A stretch of DNA of 64,000 nucleotides, taken from the NCBI RefSeq assembly GCF_030388665.1, contig NZ_CP128846.1, positions 7,080,501-7,144,500 of the forward strand, in the 5' to 3' direction. Below are positions 1 through 8,616 of this stretch, one piece after another. The notes below the pieces were generated by a model. It saw only the letters and a program-made list of their open reading frames with translations. It was not told where the DNA came from and made no database searches. Every line of letters starts with the position of its first letter. The stretch's first letter is position 1. Source of the DNA: Streptomyces flavofungini (lineage in GTDB: Bacteria > Actinomycetota > Actinomycetes > Streptomycetales > Streptomycetaceae). The translations under genes were made by a program, and so were the position numbers.

Positions 1-740
1 ACCGGCTCGTGGACTACCGCGCCCGGCGCCCGCTGCTCACGTTCCGGCGCGACCGCTGGAGCGACTACGAGGTGCCGACGCTGGACGTCCGGCTCCTCCA
101 GGACGCCACCGGAGCGCCCTTCCTGCTGCTCTCCGGCCCCGAGCCGGACATCGAGTGGGAGCGCTTCGCCGCGGCCGTGAGGGAGATCGTCGAACGGCTC
201 GGCGTGCGGCTCTCGGTGAACTTCCACGGCATCCCCATGGGCGTACCGCACACGCGTCCCGTGGGCCTCACCCCGCACGGCAACCGCACCGATCTGGTGC
301 CCGGCCACGCCAGCCCCTTCGACGAGGCGCAGGTGCCGGGCAGCGCGGAGGCGCTGGTCGAGTACCGCCTCGCGGAAGCGGGCCACGACGTGCTCGGCGT
401 CGCCGCGCACGTCCCGCACTACATCGCCCGCTCGACCTACCCGGACGCCGCCCTGACCGTCCTGGAAGCCATCACCGCCGCCACCGGCCTCGTGCTTCCC
501 GGTGTCGCGCACGCGCTGCGCACGGAGGCGCACCGCACCCAGACCGAGATCGACCGGCAGGTCCAGGAGGGCGACGAGGAACTGGTCGCGCTGGTCCAGG
601 GGCTTGAGCACCAGTACGACGCGGCGGCGGGCGCGAACGCGCGCGGCAACATGCTCGCCGAGCCCGTGGACATCCCGTCCGCGGACGAGATCGGGCGCGA
701 GTTCGAGCGCTTCCTCGCCGAGCGCGAGGGCGACGGCTGA
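1..740 (+). CDS. PAC2 family protein, 5' end outside the window
   Basis: The reading frame is open from base 3 and runs to the TGA at 738-740, so the start lies upstream; the GTG at 9 is internal. The visible part, about 246 residues, carries the PAC2 (proteasome assembly chaperone-like) pattern common in actinomycetes: LLLSGPEPD, then [16 protein letters not shown], then [13 protein letters not shown] and an acidic Glu-rich C-terminus. The family resembles eukaryotic proteasome assembly chaperones. Its bacterial role is not settled, although actinomycetes do have proteasomes. It lies 58 bases before coaE on the same strand. The family call is firm; the function is inferred only from homology. 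Confidence 0.85.
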   Translation, partial: RLVDYRARRPLLTFRRDRWSDYEVPTLDVRLLQDATGAPFLLLSGPEPDIEWERFAAAVREIVERLGVRLSVNFHGIPMGVPHTRPVGLTPHGNRTDLVPGHASPFDEAQVPGSAEALVEYRLAEAGHDVLGVAAHVPHYIARSTYPDAALTVLEAITAATGLVLPGVAHALRTEAHRTQTEIDRQVQEGDEELVALVQGLEHQYDAAAGANARGNMLAEPVDIPSADEIGREFERFLAEREGDG

Positions 741-798
741 CGGACGGGGGCCGGGGTTCCGGCAGACACGGGGAAGGCGGGCGCATAAGCTGCCGGGC

Positions 799-1410
799 AT
801 GCTGAAAGTGGGGCTGACCGGCGGGATCGGTGCCGGCAAGAGTGAAGTGTCACGGCTGCTCGTCGAACGGGGAGCCGTCCTCGTCGACGCCGACCGCATC
901 GCCCGCGAGGTGGTGGCGCCGGGCACCGAGGGCCTGGCCGCGGTCGTCGAGACCTTCGGTCCTGAGATCCTCGCCGCCGACGGCTCGCTCGACCGTCCGA
1001 AGCTCGGCGCCATCGTCTTCGCCGACCCGGAGAAGCTGGCCGCGCTCAACGCGATCGTGCACCCCCTGGTGGGCGCCCGCTCCGCGGAACTGGAGCGCGC
1101 CGCAGCCGCGGCCGCCGACGACACGGTGGTCGTGCACGACGTGCCGCTGCTCGCCGAGAACGGCCTCGCGCCCCTGTACGACGTCGTGCTCGTCGTCGAC
1201 GTCCGCCCCGAGACCCAGCTCGACCGCCTGGTGCGGCTGCGCGGCATGACCGAGGACGACGCCCGCGCCCGGATGACCGCCCAGGCGACCCGCGAGAAGC
1301 GGCTTGAGATCGCCGACCTCGTCATCGACAACGACGGGCCCCTGGAGCGGCTCGTGGCGCGCGTCGACGAGGTGTGGCGGGAGCTGCGGCAGCGGGCCCG
1401 GGCCGCGTAG
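799..1410 (+). CDS. coaE: Dephospho-CoA kinase
   Basis: This cytoplasmic enzyme phosphorylates the 3'-hydroxyl of dephospho-CoA with ATP, the last step of coenzyme A synthesis. The 203-residue protein starts [20 protein letters not shown], which contains the P-loop GGIGAGKS at about residues 8-15. It continues with the substrate-binding [15 protein letters not shown] and [11 protein letters not shown] segments, all typical of CoaE, and has the usual family length. A longer open frame extends upstream, but the ATG at 799 places the P-loop at the normal distance. CATAAGCT about 7 bases before the ATG could be a -10 box of a nearly leaderless promoter (inference). Confidence 0.95.
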   Translation: MLKVGLTGGIGAGKSEVSRLLVERGAVLVDADRIAREVVAPGTEGLAAVVETFGPEILAADGSLDRPKLGAIVFADPEKLAALNAIVHPLVGARSAELERAAAAAADDTVVVHDVPLLAENGLAPLYDVVLVVDVRPETQLDRLVRLRGMTEDDARARMTAQATREKRLEIADLVIDNDGPLERLVARVDEVWRELRQRARAA

Positions 1411-1451
1411 CGCGCGACGGGGCCGGGAGAACGGCGAGAAGGGCGGGTCTT

Positions 1452-1832
1452 GTGGTCGTACTGGCGGCGTTCACCACCCTGGGCGGGTTCGTCGCGCTGC
1501 TCGCGGGCGCGTACGGGCTGCACCGCACCCGACAGCTCACCGAGGCCGGCGAGATCACGGAGGCGCTGGTCAAGGCGGTGCTGCAAGGGGCCGACCGGCC
1601 GACCTTGCAGTTCGAGACCACCGACGGGCGGGTCCTTGAGGTCGTCTCACCGGTGCCCGCCAACCGGCGGCGCCCCCTGCGCGCCGGGGAGCGCGTGCGC
1701 ATCGCCTACGACGCCGACGACCCGCGCGAGGTCGTGCTCATCGGCCGGGAACGGCGCGGCCTCGACCGGGCGTTCGTGGCGGCGGGGGCGAGCCTGGTGA
1801 TCGTGGGACTCGCGCTGGGAGTGACGGGCTGA
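1452..1832 (+). CDS. Small membrane protein, DUF3592-like
   Basis: A 126-residue protein from a GTG at 1452, with a purine-rich stretch upstream. Residues about 1-20 form a hydrophobic helix (VVLAAFTTLGGFVALLAGAY). A soluble middle part has LQFETTDGRVLEV and VRIAYDADDPREV, and a second hydrophobic helix lies near the C-terminus (GASLVIVGLALGV). This two-helix plan with an extracytoplasmic beta-rich core and a YDADDP-type motif is typical of DUF3592 proteins. No enzymatic role is known. It lies 41 bases after coaE and may be transcribed with it. The family call is moderate. Confidence 0.65.
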   Translation: MVVLAAFTTLGGFVALLAGAYGLHRTRQLTEAGEITEALVKAVLQGADRPTLQFETTDGRVLEVVSPVPANRRRPLRAGERVRIAYDADDPREVVLIGRERRGLDRAFVAAGASLVIVGLALGVTG

Positions 1833-1927
1833 CCCGGGACGCGCCCGGACGTGGTGTCCCTTCCGGCCTCGGAATATGCCGGATCGGGTGGTGTGTTGAC
1901 GCTGAGGAGTGAGGGAAGGAGTCCGGC

Positions 1928-2323
1928 GTGCCCGAAAGCAGCCCGGAAAGCCATGTCATCGACTTCCGCGCGGCCGAGCAACTGCTCGCCGCCCGGGATC
2001 CGCGGGGTGCGGTGAAGCTGCTCGACTCCGTCATCGCCGCGCACCCCGAGAACACCGCGGCGCGGCTCCTGCGCGCCCGCGCCTTCTTCGCCTCCGCCCA
2101 ACTGCGCGCCGCCGAGCTGGAGTTCAGCATCGTCCTGGAACGCGAGCCGGACAACGCGTTCGCGCACTTCGCCCTCGCCCGCACCTACGAGCGCGCCGCC
2201 AAGCCCGACCAGGCCCGCCGCCACTTCCGGCTCGCCGCAGCGCTCGACCCGCAGCCGGAGTACCTGGCCGCGGCGCGGTTCGACGAGGACGCGGGCGGGG
2301 CCGGGGGAGCGGGCGGGGGCTGA
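1928..2323 (+). CDS. Tetratricopeptide repeat protein
   Basis: A 131-residue protein from GTG 1928 preceded by GAAGGAG. Residues about 12-115 are helical TPR-type repeats with the usual small and aromatic positions: AARLLRARAFFASAQLRAAE, then EREPDNAFAHFALARTYERA, then PDQARRHFRLAAALDP. Such repeats mediate protein-protein contacts; no partner can be named. The C-terminal tail is Gly/Ala-rich (AGGAGGAGGG) and looks disordered. It converges on the DUF6343-like gene 72 bases downstream. Proteins of this size and sequence are widespread single-copy genes in streptomycetes. Confidence 0.8.
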   Translation: MPESSPESHVIDFRAAEQLLAARDPRGAVKLLDSVIAAHPENTAARLLRARAFFASAQLRAAELEFSIVLEREPDNAFAHFALARTYERAAKPDQARRHFRLAAALDPQPEYLAAARFDEDAGGAGGAGGG

Positions 2324-2395
2324 GCCGCGCAGGCCGGGCCGCGGGGCTGCCGGGTCCCGGGCCGGGGCGGTGGGCTGTGTGCGGTGTCGGCGGTG

Positions 2396-2653
2396 TCAGG
2401 TCCTCGGCGGGTCGTACGGCGGTACGTCCCGGCCCGGCTGGTAGTGCGAGCCCTGACGGATGTGCCGTACGACCAGCGTCATGTCGACGACCACCACCAG
2501 CCACAGCACCCCGCACGCCACCGCCCACGCGGTGCGCCCGGCGAGCGCGAACGCCACCGTCCCCGCGGTCGCCCACACCAGGCCCCATACGCTGAACCAG
2601 AAGCGCATGCGCAGCGGACTGCGCGCGGTCACCGGTTCACTGCCTGTGCGCAT
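2396..2653 (-). CDS. Small membrane protein, DUF6343-like
   Basis: An 85-residue protein starting MRTGSEPVTARSPLRMR. Two adjacent hydrophobic helices (about residues 18-60) are followed by VRHIRQGSHYQPGRDVPPY, a pattern I associate with the actinobacterial DUF6343 family. The ATG at 2653 matches the usual family N-terminus. An in-frame ATG at 2665 sits only 2 bases after GGAGG and would add MTLS, so the exact start is open. Function is unknown; the topology suggests a small integral membrane protein with a soluble C-tail. It is divergent from the acyltransferase-like gene at 2732. Confidence 0.7.
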   Translation of the reverse strand: MRTGSEPVTARSPLRMRFWFSVWGLVWATAGTVAFALAGRTAWAVACGVLWLVVVVDMTLVVRHIRQGSHYQPGRDVPPYDPPRT

Positions 2654-2731
2654 GGACAACGTCATCTCCTCCTTCCAGGATCCACCCGGTACGGGGCGAA
2701 CGGAAGGGCCGACCGAGGGGCAGGTGGAGCC

Positions 2732-3760
2732 GTGCTGGACGTACTGCGGGCCGAGGGCGAGCACGACGAGGCGCTCGCCGCCTGGCTGAAGGACCTCGAC
2801 GACGCGGCCGCGCCCGTCGCCGACGTCGTCCTGCCGGAGGCCGACGAACTGCCCGACGTCCTCCTCGATCTCTCCGTGCCGCACGAGGACATCAACGCGC
2901 TGCTCGGCCTGCGGGCGCGGATCCTCGGTGACCCGGACGCGCGCCGGCTCCTCGAACGGTGCGTCGGCGCGCTCCTGCGGGACCTGGGCCGGCCCGGGAC
3001 CGGTGTGCGGCTGCCCGTCCTGCCCGCCGGCCTCGGTGAGCTCGGCAGCTGCTTCCACGTCTTCGTCTTCGTCGCCGCGCTGCCCGCCGTGCGGGACTAC
3101 CACCGGCGCCACGGCGTCCCCGCCGACATCTCCCGGCGCACCCTCGCCGACCTGGGACGGCACATGGCCGTTCACCGCAGGCGCCACGGCCGCCGGGGCG
3201 TGCCCGTGCCCGGCTGGCACGCGCTGCACTTCCGCGGTGAGCTCTACCAGTTGGGGCGGCTGCAGTTCCAGCGGTCCGTGCTCGGGGAGCGGATGGCGGC
3301 CGACGTCGCCGCCGCGGGGCTCGGGCTCGGCGTCGGCGATCCCTGTCTGAGCGTGCACATCCCCGACTTCCTCGGGCCGATGTCCGATGCCGCGTGCGAG
3401 CGGTCCGTGGAGCTGGCCCGGGAGTTCTTTCCCCGGCACTTTCCCGAGGAGCGGTACGACGTGGTCGTGTGCCACTCGTGGCTGCTCGACCCGCAGTTGA
3501 AGCGGTATCTGCCGAAGGCGGCCAACATCGTGCGGTTCCAGGAGCGGTTCCGGCTCGCGGAGACGTATGCCGGGCAGGAGCCCGACGACGGGTTGCCGGT
3601 GGGGTTCGTCTTCGGGGATCCGGGGCTCGACGTGGCGGGGTTGCCCCGGCGGACCCGGGTGGAGCGGGCCGTGGGGGATCACTTGCGGGGTGGGGGGCAT
3701 TGGTACGAGGGGCACGGTTGGTTTCCGCTGGGGCGTCCCCAAGCCCGCCCCTTCCCGTGA
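2732..3760 (+). CDS. Acyltransferase domain protein (N-acyltransferase N-domain plus GNAT-like C-domain)
   Basis: A 342-residue protein from GTG 2732 preceded by GGTGGAG. The N-terminal third (ALAAWLKDLDD, LLDLSVPHEDINALLGLRAR) is helical. The rest has HALHFRGELYQLGRLQFQR, LSVHIPDFLGPM and VVCHSWLLDPQL, hallmarks of the two-domain bacterial family annotated as acyltransferase-domain proteins with a GNAT-like C-terminus. It probably transfers an acyl group from acyl-CoA; the substrate is unknown. An upstream extension of the frame is rejected because it overlaps the divergent gene. The last residues (QARPFP) and the stop codon are encoded by an intergenic repeat that recurs near 8467 (see that entry), so the gene end seems to have been replaced or extended by the repeat. 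Confidence 0.75.
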   Translation: MLDVLRAEGEHDEALAAWLKDLDDAAAPVADVVLPEADELPDVLLDLSVPHEDINALLGLRARILGDPDARRLLERCVGALLRDLGRPGTGVRLPVLPAGLGELGSCFHVFVFVAALPAVRDYHRRHGVPADISRRTLADLGRHMAVHRRRHGRRGVPVPGWHALHFRGELYQLGRLQFQRSVLGERMAADVAAAGLGLGVGDPCLSVHIPDFLGPMSDAACERSVELAREFFPRHFPEERYDVVVCHSWLLDPQLKRYLPKAANIVRFQERFRLAETYAGQEPDDGLPVGFVFGDPGLDVAGLPRRTRVERAVGDHLRGGGHWYEGHGWFPLGRPQARPFP

Positions 3761-3782
3761 CCAGGGACGCTGCGCCCCCTGG
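3744..3782. repeat. GC-rich 3'-end repeat element, copy A
   Basis: The sequence begins CCCGCCCCTTCCCG and continues through a CTGCGCCCC core. It resembles the segment at 8467-8503, which also begins CCCGCCCCTTCCCG and has CTGCGCCCC at the matching place. Both copies sit exactly at the 3' end of a rightward gene. From memory, similar segments, and the CCTCGTCCTCGAACGCCGGA words that follow here near 3841, are scattered between genes in many Streptomyces genomes. No function is established. Confidence 0.5.
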
Positions 3783-3865
3783 CCCCCGCGTTCGCCGACG
3801 TCCCGCGCGGGTGGGACGGGCCGCCGCCGATCGGCCCGCGGCCTCGTCCTCGAACGCCGGACGGG

Positions 3866-4324
3866 CTAAGAATCCTCGCTCGCGTCCGAGGGCTTCGGCG
3901 TGGCCGAAAGGGCCGGGCCCGTGCGGGAGTTGAGGGCGCGCAGGCGGTCCATGTCGCGGCGGTCGCGCTTCGTGGGGCGGCCCGTGCCGCGGTCGCGGAT
4001 GCCCGCGGGGGCGACGGCCTCGCGCGGGGGCGGGGGCGGGCTGTTGTCCACGTAGCACTCGACCGCCACGGGGGCGCCGACGCGCTTGCGGATGAGGCGC
4101 TTGACGATCACGACGCGCTCGCGGCCGCCGGTCTGGCGCAGGCGGACCTCGTCGCCCTCCTTCACGCCGTACGCGGGCTTCACGCGTTCGCCGTTGACCC
4201 GGACATGGCCGCCCTTGCAGGCCGCCGCGCCCGCCGAGCGGGTCTTGACCAGCCGCACGGACCAGATCCAGCTGTCGACGCGCACGGTGCCGCCGCCCGT
4301 ACCCGGTGAAGTCTCCGAAGCCAT
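3866..4324 (-). CDS. RNA-binding S4 domain protein, Hsp15-like
   Basis: A 152-residue protein. Residues about 14-75 form an S4 domain: VRVDSWIWSVRLVKTRSAG, then CKGGHVRVNGERVKPAYGV, then GDEVRLR. This is the fold with which Hsp15/HslR and several ribosomal and RNA-modifying proteins hold RNA. Hsp15 binds stalled 50S subunits that carry nascent-chain tRNA; that role here is inference. The C-terminal half is basic and Pro-rich (PPPPPRE, DRGTGRPTKRDRRDMDRL), like other actinobacterial members. It is divergent from the dipeptidase gene; the 145-base gap has AT-rich stretches (GGATAAATCG) that may hold promoters. Confidence 0.85.
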   Translation of the reverse strand: MASETSPGTGGGTVRVDSWIWSVRLVKTRSAGAAACKGGHVRVNGERVKPAYGVKEGDEVRLRQTGGRERVVIVKRLIRKRVGAPVAVECYVDNSPPPPPREAVAPAGIRDRGTGRPTKRDRRDMDRLRALNSRTGPALSATPKPSDASEDS

Positions 4325-4469
4325 GGGTCGACCTTAGTGCGGCATCGGTGCGGGCGGCCCGGCTGATCGGCGAGCCGTCCGGAATCCGCGACCCGCCGCA
4401 CTCGATAATTCGGGCCATTCAGGATAAATCGCTGAATTCATCCGCCCTCAGATCGCAGAGGTGCCGCCC

Positions 4470-5858
4470 ATGACGCCCGAAGAGCTCGCCAGCACGGTCG
4501 ACGGACTGATGGACGGCCTGCGCGCCGACCTCGTCCGGCTCGCCGAGATCCCCTCCATCGCCTTCCCCGGGTTCCCGGACGGACCGGTCCAGGAAGCGCA
4601 CGACCTGGTCGCCGAGCTGCTGCGCGACGCCGGTGTGCCGCACGTCGAGCGCCTCGACCTGCCGGACACCGCGCCGGTGGTCTACGGCGAGATCCCGCCC
4701 CCCGATCCCGGCGCCCCGACCGTGCTGCTCTACGGGCACTACGACGTCCAGCCGCCCGGCGACGAGAAGCTGTGGCGGTCGCCGCCGTTCGAGCCGACAC
4801 CCATGGGCGGGGACGGGGACGGGCACGGCGACGGGCTGCGGGCGCGCGGCATCGCCGACGACAAGTCCAACGTCATCGCGCACATCGGGATGCTGCGGGC
4901 CTACGGCGGCCGGCCGCCCGTCGGCGTCAAGATCGTCATCGAGGGGCAGGAGGAGTACGGCAGCGCCTTCGACGGCTATCCGCCCACCGACCCCGACCGC
5001 TTCGCCTGCGACGCCATGGTCATCGCCGACCTCGGCAACCTCCGCCCCGGCACCCCCACCCTCACCACCGGCCTGCGCGGCGCCGCCGAGGTCGTCGTCG
5101 AGGTGCGCACCCTGGACGAGCCCCGGCACAGCGGCGAGTTCGGCGGCGCCGCGCCCGACGCGCTCCTCGTGCTGCTCAAGGCGCTCGCCACGCTGCACGA
5201 CGTGCACGGGGACGTCGCCGTGGAGGGGCTGCGGCGGGAGGCGTGGGCCGGGACCTCGTACACGGAGGAGGAGTTCCGGGCACTCGCCGGGGTGCGCGAG
5301 GGGATGCCGCTCATCGGCAGCGGAGGGCTCGGGGAGCGGCTGTGGAGCGGGCCCGCGATCACCGTGATCGGCCTGGACGCGCCGGGCGTCGAGCACGCGG
5401 CGTCGGCGGTCGTGCCGTACGCCCGCGCCAAGCTGAACCTGCGCTTCCACCCCCGGCAGGACCCGGTGGAGGCGCGGGACCGGCTCGTCGACCACCTGCG
5501 CTCACTGCGCCCCTTCGGCGTCCCGCTGACCGTCACCCCCGGCGACACCGGCCCCGGCTACGAGGCCGAGACCGGCGGCCCCGCCTACCGCGCCGCGCTC
5601 ACCGCCCTCAAGGAGGCCTGGGGCAAGGAGGCCGCGTACGTGGCGACCGGCGGGTCCATCCCGCTCGTCAACGGGCTCGCGCAGGCGGCACCCGGCGCCG
5701 AGGTCCTGCTGTTCGGCGCGCAGGACAGCATGTGCAACCTGCACGCGCCCAACGAGCGCGTGCTGCTCTCGGAGCTGCGCGACACGGTGGTCGCGATGGG
5801 CGCGTTCGTACGGGAGTACGCGGCCGCCGCGCACGGCAGTGACGGAGGCCGCGCGTGA
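4470..5858 (+). CDS. M20-family dipeptidase / metallohydrolase
   Basis: A 462-residue cytoplasmic peptidase-like enzyme. Metal-site motifs of the M20 family are visible: YGHYDVQPPGD (first His and Asp), RGIADDKSN (bridging Asp), then EGQEEYGS (catalytic Glu and metal Glu). A dimerisation insert follows, and ATGGSIPLVN and LHAPNER (C-terminal metal His) lie near the end. The ATG at 4470 lies 8 bases after AGAGG and is preferred to GTG 4461. The stop overlaps the start of the next gene by 4 bases (GTGA), so the hydrolase and the permease are probably translationally coupled. Substrates may be dipeptides or N-acyl amino acids. Confidence 0.88.
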   Translation: MTPEELASTVDGLMDGLRADLVRLAEIPSIAFPGFPDGPVQEAHDLVAELLRDAGVPHVERLDLPDTAPVVYGEIPPPDPGAPTVLLYGHYDVQPPGDEKLWRSPPFEPTPMGGDGDGHGDGLRARGIADDKSNVIAHIGMLRAYGGRPPVGVKIVIEGQEEYGSAFDGYPPTDPDRFACDAMVIADLGNLRPGTPTLTTGLRGAAEVVVEVRTLDEPRHSGEFGGAAPDALLVLLKALATLHDVHGDVAVEGLRREAWAGTSYTEEEFRALAGVREGMPLIGSGGLGERLWSGPAITVIGLDAPGVEHAASAVVPYARAKLNLRFHPRQDPVEARDRLVDHLRSLRPFGVPLTVTPGDTGPGYEAETGGPAYRAALTALKEAWGKEAAYVATGGSIPLVNGLAQAAPGAEVLLFGAQDSMCNLHAPNERVLLSELRDTVVAMGAFVREYAAAAHGSDGGRA

Positions 5859-7384
5859 GCACCACCACGACCGAGCCGGGCACCGAAGAGCCCGCGCCCA
5901 AGAGCCGGTTCACCTTCCCCAGCGCCCTCACGGTGCTCGCGATCGTCACCGTCGCCGTGTGGCTGCTCGCCTTCCTGGTGCCGCCGGGCGCCTACGACCG
6001 CAACGACAAGGGGGCGCCCGAACAGGGCAGTTACCACCGCGTCCCGGACGACCAGTCCTTCGTCGACCGCCTCAACGACCTCTTCCTCGCCCCCGTCAAC
6101 GGCCTGTACGGCGTGCAGGACACCGAGTCGGGCCAGGTCGGCCCCGACCTCACCGGCGAGCTGTACGGCAGCGCGGGTGTCTTCCTCTTCGTCCTCGCCA
6201 TCGGCGCGTTCATCACCGTCGTGTTCGCCACCGGCGCCCTCGACCGGGGCATCGGACGGCTCGCCCACCGGCTGCGCGAACGCGGCGCCATGCTCATCGC
6301 GGGCGTCATGGTGGTCTTCTCCGTCCTCGGCACCGTGGAGGGCTTCGCCGAGGAGACCCTCGGCTTCTACGGACTGATCGTGCCGCTGATGCTCGCCCTC
6401 GGCTACGACCGGATGACCGCCGTCGGCACGATCATCCTCGGCGCGGGCGTCGGCGTCCTCTGCTCGACCGTCAACCCCTTCGCCACCGGCGTCGCCTCGT
6501 CGGCGGCGGACATCTCGCTCGGCGACGGCATCGTCCTGCGCTTCGCGATGTGGCTGGTGCTCACGGGCGTCACGGTCGCCTACGTCATCCGCTACGCCCG
6601 GCGCGTACAGCGGGACCCCGAGCGGTCCCTGAGCGGGTTCCTGCCGGGCGACCGGGACGGTGCCGCCGCCGAGCGGTCGGGGGAGGTGCCCGAGCTGACG
6701 GGGCTGCACAAGGCCATCCTGGTCGTGGTCGCCCTGGTCTTCGCCTTCATGATCTTCTCGGTGGTGCCGTGGTCCAGCGCGCTCACGGGCGACGCGGACG
6801 CGGAGCCGTACGGCTTCGAACTCGGCTGGTCCTTCCCGCAGTTGGCCGCCCTGTTCCTGTGCGCGGCGGTCCTCGTGGGCCTGGTCGCGCGGATGGGCGA
6901 GCAGAAGCTCAGCGCCACCGTCGTCCAAGGGGCGGCGGACTTCATCTCGCCCGCCCTGGTCATCGTCCTCGCGCGCGGCGTCACGGTGATCATGAACAAC
7001 TCGCGGATCACGGACACCGTGCTGCACTCGATCGAGGGGGTGGTGAAGGGAACCTCGTCGGGCGTGTTCGCGGTGATCGTGTTCCTGGTCAACCTGCCGC
7101 TCGCCTTCCTCATCCCCTCCACCTCCGGACACGCCACCCTCGCCATGCCGATCCTCGCGCCCCTCGCCGACTTCGCGGGCGTCTCGCGGTCCGTGGTCGT
7201 CACCGCCTGGGCGGCCGCCAGCGGCTGGATGAACCTGTGGGTGCCGACGACCGCCGTCACCATCGGCGGGGTCGCGCTCGCCAAGGTCGGCTACGACAAG
7301 TACCTGCGGTTCGTATGGCCGCTGCTCGCCCTTCTGTTCGTGCTGATCTGTGGCTTCGTGGCCGTGGGCGCGGCGGTGACCTGA
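5855..7384 (+). CDS. YfcC/ArcD-type membrane permease
   Basis: A 509-residue integral membrane protein with about 12 hydrophobic segments, beginning at residues 24-46 (ALTVLAIVTVAVWLLAFLVP). VPPGAYDR, then GAFITVVFATGALDRGIG, then GTVEGFAEETLGFYGLIVPL, then NPFATGVASSAADI and PSTSGHATLAMPILAPLADF are hallmarks of YfcC-family transporters. These are predicted amino-acid or basic-peptide permeases related to ArcD and dicarboxylate carriers. It starts with a GTG overlapping the stop of the dipeptidase by 4 bases. The natural reading is that the permease brings in or exchanges the hydrolase substrate or product. Confidence 0.85.
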   Translation: MSTTTTEPGTEEPAPKSRFTFPSALTVLAIVTVAVWLLAFLVPPGAYDRNDKGAPEQGSYHRVPDDQSFVDRLNDLFLAPVNGLYGVQDTESGQVGPDLTGELYGSAGVFLFVLAIGAFITVVFATGALDRGIGRLAHRLRERGAMLIAGVMVVFSVLGTVEGFAEETLGFYGLIVPLMLALGYDRMTAVGTIILGAGVGVLCSTVNPFATGVASSAADISLGDGIVLRFAMWLVLTGVTVAYVIRYARRVQRDPERSLSGFLPGDRDGAAAERSGEVPELTGLHKAILVVVALVFAFMIFSVVPWSSALTGDADAEPYGFELGWSFPQLAALFLCAAVLVGLVARMGEQKLSATVVQGAADFISPALVIVLARGVTVIMNNSRITDTVLHSIEGVVKGTSSGVFAVIVFLVNLPLAFLIPSTSGHATLAMPILAPLADFAGVSRSVVVTAWAAASGWMNLWVPTTAVTIGGVALAKVGYDKYLRFVWPLLALLFVLICGFVAVGAAVT

Positions 7385-7403
7385 GGGCGGTTACCGTGCC
7401 GGG

Positions 7404-8444
7404 ATGAGTCGCTACTCAGGTTCACCTCGTGATGTCCGTGCCCGTGAATCCGGCCGGCCCGCTCGTCCGGCTGGGGGTCCGGGGGGCATCCCCCGGGAGA
7501 CGCGGTATCCGGAGATCGAGCCGTACGACCGCGGCATGCTCGACGTGGGCGACGGAAACCGCGTGTACTGGGAGGTCTGCGGCAATCCGCTCGGCAAGCC
7601 CGCCGTGCTCCTGCACGGCGGGCCCGGGTCCGGCTGCACCCCCGGATTCCGGCGCTGCTTCGACCCCGACGCCTACCGGATCGTGCTGCTCGACCAGCGC
7701 GGCAGCGGACGCTCCACGCCGCACGCCGGTGACCCCGACACCGACATGTCCGTCAACACCACCAAGCACCTGCTCGCCGACCTCGAACTGCTCCGGCGGC
7801 ACCTGCGCGTCGAGCGGTGGCTCGTCTGGGGCGTCTCCTGGGGGTCGGCGCTCGGCCTCCGGTACGCCCAGACCTACCCCGACCGGGTGTCCGAGCTCGT
7901 CCTCACCGGCCTCGCCACCGGGAGCCAGGCCGAGGTCGACCTGCTCACCCGGGGGCTCGGGCGGGTGTTCCCCGAGGCCTGGGCGGCCTTCAGGGACGGG
8001 GTGCCGGAGGCGGCGCGGGACGGCGATCTCGCCGGGGCCTACCTGCGGTTGCTGTCGTCAGGGGACGCGGAGGTGCGGGTCCGGGCCGCGCGGGCCTGGA
8101 CCGACTGGGAGACCGCCATCGCCATGGCGGCGCCCCGCTCCGTCGCCCGGTACGAGGACCCGGTGTTCCGGGCCGGGTTCGCCCGGACCGTCACCCACTA
8201 CTTCGCCAACGGGCACTGGTTGGGGGAGGACGAGGTGGTGCTGCGGGACGCGGGGGCGTTGCGGGGGATTCCGGGGGTGGTGGTGCAGGGGAGCCTCGAC
8301 TTCGGGAACTTGCTGGGAGTGCCCTGGCGCTTGCAGCGGGGCTGGGGGGACGGGGAGTTGGTCGTGGTGGGGGATGTGGGGCATGACGCGGGGGCCGCGG
8401 GGATTGTCTCCGCGGTGGTTCGGGCTACGGACGGGTTCCGGTAG
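7404..8444 (+). CDS. Prolyl aminopeptidase-like alpha/beta hydrolase
   Basis: A 346-residue alpha/beta-hydrolase of the S33 type, which releases N-terminal proline from peptides. Visible are HGGPGSGC (oxyanion hole), DQRGSGRSTPHA, then GVSWGSALGLRYAQTYPDRV with the nucleophile Ser in GxSxG, and GHDAG near the C-terminus as the likely catalytic His. The acid is probably the Asp of GSLDFGN, where relatives have GxxD, so the acid loop is slightly unusual. Start ATG 7404 sits just after a TTACCGT box and could be leaderless. Residues 1-35 are extra and Arg/Gly/Pro-rich. Position after the dipeptidase-permease pair fits a peptide-use block. Confidence 0.85.
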   Translation: MSRYSGSPRDVRARESGRPARPAGGPGGIPRETRYPEIEPYDRGMLDVGDGNRVYWEVCGNPLGKPAVLLHGGPGSGCTPGFRRCFDPDAYRIVLLDQRGSGRSTPHAGDPDTDMSVNTTKHLLADLELLRRHLRVERWLVWGVSWGSALGLRYAQTYPDRVSELVLTGLATGSQAEVDLLTRGLGRVFPEAWAAFRDGVPEAARDGDLAGAYLRLLSSGDAEVRVRAARAWTDWETAIAMAAPRSVARYEDPVFRAGFARTVTHYFANGHWLGEDEVVLRDAGALRGIPGVVVQGSLDFGNLLGVPWRLQRGWGDGELVVVGDVGHDAGAAGIVSAVVRATDGFR

Positions 8445-8466
8445 GCCCTGCGGGGCTTTCCCCGGT

Positions 8467-8503
8467 CCCGCCCCTTCCCGGAACCCTGGGCTGCGCCCCT
8501 GGA
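8467..8503. repeat. GC-rich 3'-end repeat element, copy B
   Basis: This is the second copy of the element described at 3744. It starts with the same CCCGCCCCTTCCCG and holds CTGCGCCCC, again just downstream of the stop codon of a rightward gene. The copies diverge after the core. Confidence 0.45.
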
Positions 8504-8616
8504 GCGTGCCCGCCGTCGGGGTGATCTTCCGGGGGCCGGGGGAAGTTCGCGTGACCGGGTGGGCACGTTGTGCGCAATGTGCCGGGAGCGCCGGTGCCTG
8601 GTGAGTGGAGCGGCCT

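Noticed and set aside
8605..8616. GTG 8605 as the start of the GH6 gene
   Set aside because: GGAG lies at the right distance only for GTG 8617; the extra residues are not conserved in signal peptides.
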